Origin: Hyphomonadaceae bacterium
GTDB lineage: Bacteria > Pseudomonadota > Alphaproteobacteria > Caulobacterales > Hyphomonadaceae
Direction of reading: 5' to 3'
Assembly (NCBI GenBank): GCA_022844475.1
Contig: JALHLR010000022.1
Location: forward strand, 1-64,000
Length of the DNA: 64,000 bases
Shown: piece by piece, positions 56,269 through 64,000 of the stretch
How positions within the stretch are numbered: position 1 is the first letter of the stretch
Layout: each line of letters opens with the position of its first letter
Program-made: the position numbers and the translations under genes
The notes under the pieces: model-generated
Database searches by the model: none
What the model saw: only the letters and a program-made list of their open reading frames with translations
Told to the model about the DNA's origin: nothing

Positions 56269-57872
56269 GAGGCCTTCTCGAGTTCCGGCTCCGACTGACG
56301 TGATTTCTCGCGCTTCGGGGCCTTCGGGGGCGCCGGGTCGTTGAGAACAAAATCATCATCCTTCGCGCGCGGCCGAGGCGATCCGGCGTCTCCTGCGCGC
56401 CTTGCCTGCACGTATCTTTGGATGAACAGAGGCAGGAAAATGATGAAGTCATAGATCGCAAGCACGAAGACGCCGATATTCTTGAACAGCGCCGAAATCG
56501 TCCTGCAAATGAAACCCAGGAAGATCAGTGCGAAGCTCGCGAAGATCGAGACGATGAAAACAGAATTCCGGATGATCGTCTCCAGCGGCAACGCTGCAGC
56601 AGCCAGCAGCCAGGGAATGACGCCTGCCAGAATCAGCTGGGCGAAGGTCGACAGTTCGAGGCCGAAAACATTGGCCCGCTGTGGCGCCTGAGACGGAGCT
56701 GCAGCATCCGTCGCCGCAGGCGCGTCCACGCTCGAAGCCGGCGCGACCAGTACCGGCCCGATGATTTGCGCGGCGAGCCTGTCGGTTTCGCGGTCCTGCT
56801 CGATGATCTGCTCCCGCACGATCGAGAGCGTCATTTCCATCACCGAGAACAGCGCAAGAAAAGTGAACGACACGATCAGCATCACGCGCCGGCCATTGGC
56901 CGACATGGAATGGAAGGCCGGGATCAGGCGCGTGAAGCCGGCGGAGTCCATCAGGATCACCCCCGTCACGAATTCCAGGAAGATGACGATGATCGCAGCA
57001 AATGTCGGCAGGCCGATGCCGCCGATGCGCGCGCCTTCGCCGACGATTTCGGCCATCGGCCGCTCGATCAGGAAGAAGTTGAGGAACACGCCCGCCAGCG
57101 CAATCGTCGTGATCAGCACCGCGATCAGCCACGGCACGACGATGGATGCGCGGGCGGCGATCTTCTTGCGATCTTCGGAGCGCACAATCTCTTCGAACTC
57201 GGAGAAGGCCTGGTTCACGTCGCTCGCATTCTTGTTGAAGTCGTGCTCGATCTTGACGAGTTTTTCGGCAACTTCCTTCAGCCGGGGGCTCTCGTTGCGG
57301 ATGGTGATCAGCGCCGGGCGTAGCGGGGCCAGCCGCTCATTCATCGTGCGCGCCGTATTCTGCGCGATGTTCTTCTCGACCTTGCTCAGCCCGCGCGAGG
57401 ATTCCATCGAGGGCAGCGCCGCGCGGAAGGCGCGCTCCGCGGCGTCTTCCAGGTTGATATCCGAGATTGCATTCGCGCTGGTCGCCAGTTCGTGCGTCGC
57501 CTTGTCCAGTTTCTTGAGGATAGGCCCTGTCTCACGCGCCAGCTGTTCGGTGCGCTTGCCCATCTTCTCCTCGAGATGAAGCATCCTGTCCTGCAGCTCA
57601 TCTGCGCGCTGTGATGCGATCTTCTCGTTGGTGACCTCCCGGGCACGTCGCCCGTGGTCCAGCAGCGCTGAGCCCCACCGCGCGAACATGTAGCCAAGGA
57701 AAAAGAACGACTGGCGGACGATGCGGTGCATCGGCTGGCGAGCGATCCACATCACGATGACAAGGGCGACAATGGCAAGCGCCAGCGGCCATCCATACGG
57801 AATGCCGAAGAAATCGCCACCGCCGGCGGCCACGTCTGACGGGTTGGCCGTCGTCGAGTCGAGTTGCTGCAC
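56265..57872 (-). CDS. seven-TM membrane protein with long coiled coil, first gene of VWA module
   Basis: A 535-residue protein starting with GTG after GAAGGG. One TM lies near residues 26-45. A long charged coiled-coil domain follows (about 75-245: EVTNEKIASQRADELQDRMLHLEEKMGKRTEQL and onward). Six more hydrophobic segments occur around 250-275, 288-311, 330-352, 414-434, 440-462 and 465-485. A Lys/Pro-rich C-tail (APPKAPKREKSRQSEPELEKAS) ends the protein. No family is recognised; the layout recalls TM/coiled-coil scaffold proteins. It heads a three-gene set inserted between proA and nadD. Confidence 0.68.
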   Translation of the reverse strand: MQQLDSTTANPSDVAAGGGDFFGIPYGWPLALAIVALVIVMWIARQPMHRIVRQSFFFLGYMFARWGSALLDHGRRAREVTNEKIASQRADELQDRMLHLEEKMGKRTEQLARETGPILKKLDKATHELATSANAISDINLEDAAERAFRAALPSMESSRGLSKVEKNIAQNTARTMNERLAPLRPALITIRNESPRLKEVAEKLVKIEHDFNKNASDVNQAFSEFEEIVRSEDRKKIAARASIVVPWLIAVLITTIALAGVFLNFFLIERPMAEIVGEGARIGGIGLPTFAAIIVIFLEFVTGVILMDSAGFTRLIPAFHSMSANGRRVMLIVSFTFLALFSVMEMTLSIVREQIIEQDRETDRLAAQIIGPVLVAPASSVDAPAATDAAAPSQAPQRANVFGLELSTFAQLILAGVIPWLLAAAALPLETIIRNSVFIVSIFASFALIFLGFICRTISALFKNIGVFVLAIYDFIIFLPLFIQRYVQARRAGDAGSPRPRAKDDDFVLNDPAPPKAPKREKSRQSEPELEKAS

Positions 57873-58012
57873 AGCCCGCCCTTCTGCTGCGTAAGGCCAG
57901 ACCCCACCACCCGGCGTCTGCCTACCATATCGCGAGCGCGTTGGGGCGTTAGTGTGGCAGCGACGTTACTTTCGCGAAATGATCTGCGGCGAAACGATTG
58001 CGGACAGACCGC

Positions 58013-59302
58013 TTACGGCCGGATCTGACCCGTGCCACGAACGACATACTTGAACGTCGTCAGCTGCTCGGCACCCACCGGGCCGCGCGCATGCAGCCGG
58101 CCTGTAGCGATGCCGATCTCGCCTCCCATGCCGAACTCGCCGCCGTCCGCAAACTGTGTCGATGCGTTGTGCATCACGATCGCGCTGTCCACCTCGGCAA
58201 GGAAGCGCTCAGCCGCGGCAGCGTCCTCCGTGACGATGCTTTCGGTATGCTGCGAGCCATAGCGCGCGATGTGCCCCATCGCGCCCTCTATGCCGTCCAC
58301 CACCGCAACCGACAGGATCGGTGCGAGATATTCCGTGGTCCAGTCCTGTGTCGTGGCTTCCTTCATCGGATGGACTGCCCGCGCCCGCGTATCCCCGCGG
58401 AGCTCGCACCCCGCAGCCTCCAGCGCTTTCGCCAGGCGCGGCAGCAGGGCGGACGCAATGCTCGCATCGACCAGCATCGTCTCTGTCGATCCGCAAACGC
58501 CCACCCGGCGCAGCTTGGCGTTGACGATGATCGCCTCCGCTTTCGCCGGATCGGCACCTTCATGGATGTAGGTGTGGCAGAGACCTTCCAGGTGTCCGAT
58601 AACCGGCACGCGCGCTTCGTCCTGTACGCGGGCCACCAGGCTCTTGCCCCCGCGCGGCACCAGAACGTCGAGCCTGCCGTTCAGGCCGGCCAGCATGTGC
58701 CCCACCGCGGCCCGGTCCGCCGTCTGTACCAGCTGGATCGCATCCTCCGGCAGGCCCGCATCCTTCAGTCCCGCTCGCAGCGCATCCGCGATCACACGCG
58801 ACGAGTTGAGGCTTTCCGATCCGCCACGCAGAATCGCTGCGTTCGCCGCGCGCACGCACAATGCACCGGCATCCGCCGTCACATTCGGGCGGCTCTCATA
58901 GATGATCCCGATCACGCCGATCGGCCCACGCACCCGCTCGAATGACAGACCATTCGGCCTTGTCCAGCTCGCGATAACTGTGCCGACCGGGTCGGCGACA
59001 TCACCTACATCCTCGACACCCTGCGCCATCGCAGCGATGCGCGCGGGCGTCAGTTCGAGTCGGTCCAGCATCGCGCCGGACAGGCCCTTGTCGCGCCCGC
59101 CCGCCATGTCCTTTGCGTTGGCCGTCAGGATCGCCGGTTCAGCCGCACGAATGCGCGCCGCCATCGCCTTAAGCGCAGCGGTGCGCCTGTCCGGACCCGC
59201 CTTTGCAAGCCCGGCGGAAGCCGCGCGCGCAGCCTCTCCCATGGCCAGCATGGTCCCGGCAAGAACGGCGTCGTGAGCGGAAAGGGGCAACTGGATTGTC
59301 AT
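58013..59302 (-). CDS. proA: gamma-glutamyl phosphate reductase ProA
   Basis: A 429-residue aldehyde-dehydrogenase-fold enzyme that reduces gamma-glutamyl phosphate for proline synthesis. It has VRGPIGVIGIIYESRPNVTADA, the catalytic Cys in RRVGVCGSTETMLVD, and HARGPVGAEQLTTFKYVVRG at the end. It lies downstream of proB but is separated from it by an acetyltransferase gene and a divergent small gene. Confidence 0.97.
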   Translation of the reverse strand: MTIQLPLSAHDAVLAGTMLAMGEAARAASAGLAKAGPDRRTAALKAMAARIRAAEPAILTANAKDMAGGRDKGLSGAMLDRLELTPARIAAMAQGVEDVGDVADPVGTVIASWTRPNGLSFERVRGPIGVIGIIYESRPNVTADAGALCVRAANAAILRGGSESLNSSRVIADALRAGLKDAGLPEDAIQLVQTADRAAVGHMLAGLNGRLDVLVPRGGKSLVARVQDEARVPVIGHLEGLCHTYIHEGADPAKAEAIIVNAKLRRVGVCGSTETMLVDASIASALLPRLAKALEAAGCELRGDTRARAVHPMKEATTQDWTTEYLAPILSVAVVDGIEGAMGHIARYGSQHTESIVTEDAAAAERFLAEVDSAIVMHNASTQFADGGEFGMGGEIGIATGRLHARGPVGAEQLTTFKYVVRGTGQIRP

Positions 59303-59339
59303 GCGGGCTGCCTTATCAGGAGAGCCCGCGCATGACCAG

Positions 59340-59885
59340 TTATCCGCGCCAGTCCCGCCATGGCCGCGGGTCGTCGCGCAGCAGACCGTAGATCAGCGAG
59401 TCGCGTACGCCGATATGCATCTCCCACTCGCCTCGCAGTCGCGCTTCGAGGGTAAAGCCCAGCCGCTCGAACACGCGGATCGAGGCTTGATTGTCGGGGT
59501 CGATATCCGCCGTGATCCGCCGCGCGCCCAGCGTGTCGAACGCTTCCTCCAGCGCCATGGCAAGGGCGCGCACCGCCAGATTGCGCCCGCGCGCCGCAGG
59601 GGCGATCATGCACGCCGCATCCCAGACGTTGTTCTTGCCGCGTGGATAGATCGCCACGCGACCGAGGGCAGGGCCATCGGGTGTGTCTGCGATCACCCAG
59701 TTGATGTCGCCGCCATCGCCCATCCATTCGCGCATCATCGCGACGGTGTCGGCCACGCATTGTGTGGCGGGCCGCGTGAGATAGCGGCAGCTTGCCTCAT
59801 CGCCGAAAATGGCGTGCAGGGCGAGACCATCCGCGTCGGGATCGATCGGGCGGACGATGAAGTCGCGAGGTGGGTAAGCTGTCAT
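59340..59885 (-). CDS. GNAT-family N-acetyltransferase (RimJ/RimL-like)
   Basis: A 181-residue acetyltransferase: FIVRPIDPDADGLALHAIFGDE at the start, the acetyl-CoA-binding ARGRNLAVRALAMALEEAF region, and RITADIDPDNQASIRVFERLGFTLEARLRGEW (motif B). The RimJ/RimL subgroup acts on protein N-termini or small molecules. It lies 37 bp before proA on the same strand and may be co-transcribed. Confidence 0.88.
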   Translation of the reverse strand: MTAYPPRDFIVRPIDPDADGLALHAIFGDEASCRYLTRPATQCVADTVAMMREWMGDGGDINWVIADTPDGPALGRVAIYPRGKNNVWDAACMIAPAARGRNLAVRALAMALEEAFDTLGARRITADIDPDNQASIRVFERLGFTLEARLRGEWEMHIGVRDSLIYGLLRDDPRPWRDWRG

Positions 59886-60010
59886 GGCGCTGCACTACCA
59901 TTGCCTCAAGCTGGTCGGGTAGAGCCAGGCAATCTGGCCCGGAGGGGCCCGATGCCCTTCGACTCGACTTGATTCCGCCCTACTAATTTGTCCACGGCAG
60001 GAGAATCGGC

Positions 60011-60283
60011 ATGGACCAGCTTCGCGACAACACGGCCGCCAGCCGCTTCGAAATCGACACCGATGGCGAGACCGTCTTCGCGAACTATCGCAGGTCCGGC
60101 GATACGCTCACGATTCTCTGGGTCGAGGCGCCGCCAGCGCTTCGCGGCTCTGGCGCCGCTGGCAAGCTGATGAAGCTTCTGGCGCAGGAGGCGGTGGCTA
60201 GTGGCTGGCGAATCGTCCCCGTGTGCGGCTATGCGGCTGCCTGGCTACGCAGGAGTTCTGAATTCCGTGGCCTCGTCGACTGA
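60011..60283 (+). CDS. small GNAT-like acetyltransferase (YjdJ type)
   Basis: A 90-residue protein with the compact fold of GNATs that lack the N-terminal half: SRFEIDTDGETVFANYRRSGDTLTILWVEAPPALRGSGAAGKLMKLLAQEAVASGWRIVPVCGYAAAWLRR. The ALRGSGAAGKLM loop binds acetyl-CoA and PVCGYAAAWLR is the family ending. It is the only plus-strand gene in the proB-proA interval. Substrate unknown. Confidence 0.87.
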   Translation: MDQLRDNTAASRFEIDTDGETVFANYRRSGDTLTILWVEAPPALRGSGAAGKLMKLLAQEAVASGWRIVPVCGYAAAWLRRSSEFRGLVD

Positions 60284-60463
60284 CGAATTCCCTTCGCCTC
60301 TGGAGTGATAGACCCGGCCGCTCGCATGCAATCCGCTGCCCAAGCCTACGACCGCGATGGTGTCTTGCTCGCCGCCCTTACACCGGGCAAGCCGTTGGTC
60401 CCGCCCGAGGCGTTCGCGCCCATTGCTGCGCCTCCGCCCGCCGCGCCTCCAGTCACCCCTATT

Positions 60464-63221
<2,758 letters not shown>

Positions 63222-63259
63222 CCGGCCGTCCTCGTGGCCGGGAGATCAGGGGAGATGAA

Positions 63260-63289
63260 ACGAAGAAGGGGAGGCGATCCGCCTCCCCT
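63260..63289 (-). terminator. intrinsic terminator after rpmA
   Basis: On the minus strand, AGGGGAGGCG (63289-63280), 3-base loop, CGCCTCCCCT (63276-63267), then TTCTTCGTTTC. The 10-bp perfect stem lies about 65 bp past the rpmA stop. The following GNAT-obgE-proB message probably starts downstream of it. Confidence 0.8.
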
Positions 63290-63352
63290 GATCAAGTTTC
63301 AGGTTCGGACCGCTGCCTTGTGAGGAGCGATCCGGCTGCAAAACGGGATCGC

Positions 63353-63616
63353 TTATTCGGTGTCCGACGGGACGATCGAGATGAACATCCGGCCCTTGGC
63401 GCCTTCGCGGAATTCGACCTTGCCGGTTTCCGTTGCGAAGATTGTGTGATCGCGGCCGAGGCCGACATTCTTGCCCGGATGGAACTGCGTGCCGCGCTGA
63501 CGCACGATGATGTTTCCGGCAAGCACCTGCTCGCCGCCGAAACGTTTCACGCCAAGGCGCTTGGAGTTCGAATCGCGGCCGTTACGCGTAGAGCCGCCAG
63601 CTTTCTTGTGGGCCAA
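63353..63616 (-). CDS. rpmA: 50S ribosomal protein L27
   Basis: An 87-residue protein with the L27 hallmark [22 protein letters not shown] and [28 protein letters not shown]. Its N-terminus reaches the peptidyl-transferase centre. It follows rplU by 31 bp in the universal rplU-rpmA pair. Confidence 0.98.
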   Translation of the reverse strand: MAHKKAGGSTRNGRDSNSKRLGVKRFGGEQVLAGNIIVRQRGTQFHPGKNVGLGRDHTIFATETGKVEFREGAKGRMFISIVPSDTE

Positions 63617-63647
63617 AGGAGGCTCCTTCTCGTCTCAGGTGGGCGAA

Positions 63648-63962
63648 TTACTTCGCAACGATATCGGTGATGCGCACAACCGTCTGGTGCTGGCGGTGAC
63701 CAAGCTTCCGGCGGTAGGTGTTGCGCGGCTTCTTCTTGTAGGCGGTAACCTTGGCGGCGCGGTTGTGCTCGACCACTTCGCACATCACCTTGGCACCCTT
63801 GATCATCGGCGCGCCGATGTTGATGTTATCGCCGTCGCCGATCATCAGCACGTCGCCGAATTCGAGCTTCGCGCCCACTTCGCCGGCGAGCTTCTCGACC
63901 GTGATTTCCTGGCCGCCAGCGACCCGGTATTGCTTTCCGCCGGTCTTGATGACTGCGAACAT
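63648..63962 (-). CDS. rplU: 50S ribosomal protein L21
   Basis: A 104-residue protein: MFAVIKTGGKQYRVAGGQEITVEKLAGEVG and KKKPRNTYRRKLGHRQHQTVVRITDI are the L21 signatures. It heads the minus-strand block that runs to rppH. Its promoter lies past the end of the window. Confidence 0.98.
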   Translation of the reverse strand: MFAVIKTGGKQYRVAGGQEITVEKLAGEVGAKLEFGDVLMIGDGDNINIGAPMIKGAKVMCEVVEHNRAAKVTAYKKKPRNTYRRKLGHRQHQTVVRITDIVAK

Positions 63963-64000
63963 CGGAATTCTCGTTTGTTTTCAGGGGGCCTTGCGGCCAA

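Noticed and set aside
54977-57872. Zorya-like (MotA/MotB-type) defence system
   Set aside because: The large protein has seven TM segments and a coiled coil rather than the MotA arrangement, and there is no OmpA/MotB partner, helicase or nuclease.

Overview
The window is chromosomal DNA from a GC-rich alphaproteobacterium. Gene order and regulatory motifs point to Caulobacterales (Caulobacteraceae/Hyphomonadaceae-like); this placement is an inference from content and was not tested by a search. Coding density is high, many starts overlap the previous stop (ATGA, GTGA, TTGA), and there is no rRNA, tRNA, insertion sequence, integrase or CRISPR array that I can see.

Region 1 (1-7.9 kb): a CoA-dependent catabolic operon (feruloyl-CoA-synthase-type ligase, acyl-CoA dehydrogenase, TIGR03084 protein, a crotonase lacking both usual catalytic glutamates), then a PrpE-like phosphoesterase and a nitronate monooxygenase. 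An SGNH hydrolase and a small cytochrome c lie on the minus strand. Region 2 (8.0-23.8 kb): rnpB, then the division/cell-wall (dcw) cluster mraZ-rsmH-ftsL-ftsI-murE-murF-mraY-murD-ftsW-murG-murC-(extensin-like peptidase)-murB. The control region before mraZ holds a four-repeat MraZ box, a perfect DnaA box, a CtrA-like site and a GANTC site. The usual ddl-ftsQ-ftsA-ftsZ continuation is absent. Region 3 (23.8-31.2 kb): a PadR/HAAS-like membrane regulator pair with a clear operator, a lipoprotein gamma-glutamyltransferase, a multidomain lipoprotein (thioredoxin-like, cytochrome c, copper monooxygenase, EF-hands), a secreted unknown and an old-yellow-enzyme homologue.

Region 4 (31.2-64 kb) is a conserved alphaproteobacterial block. 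atpHAGD is followed by a strong terminator, and atpC lies 2 kb further on. Convergent to it on the minus strand, in transcription order, run rplU-rpmA-GNAT-obgE-proB-GNAT-proA-nadD-rsfS-rlmH-envC-like-ctpA-yibQ-like-rppH. Two accessory insertions interrupt this block. A three-gene module of unknown function (seven-TM coiled-coil protein, VWA lipoprotein, small lipoprotein) sits between proA and nadD. A 9.4-kb island sits between nadD and rsfS and carries two TonB-dependent receptors, an HxlR regulator and an ECF42-type sigma factor regulon.

The best regulatory discovery is the sigma-factor regulon. The motif TGTCGG-N17-CGTC occurs before both transcription units of the island, matching my recollection of the ECF42 promoter. 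A small lipoprotein gene (54187-54366) lies at the end of that regulon. The best candidate for an undescribed system is the VWA-lipoprotein/seven-TM module at 54977-57872.
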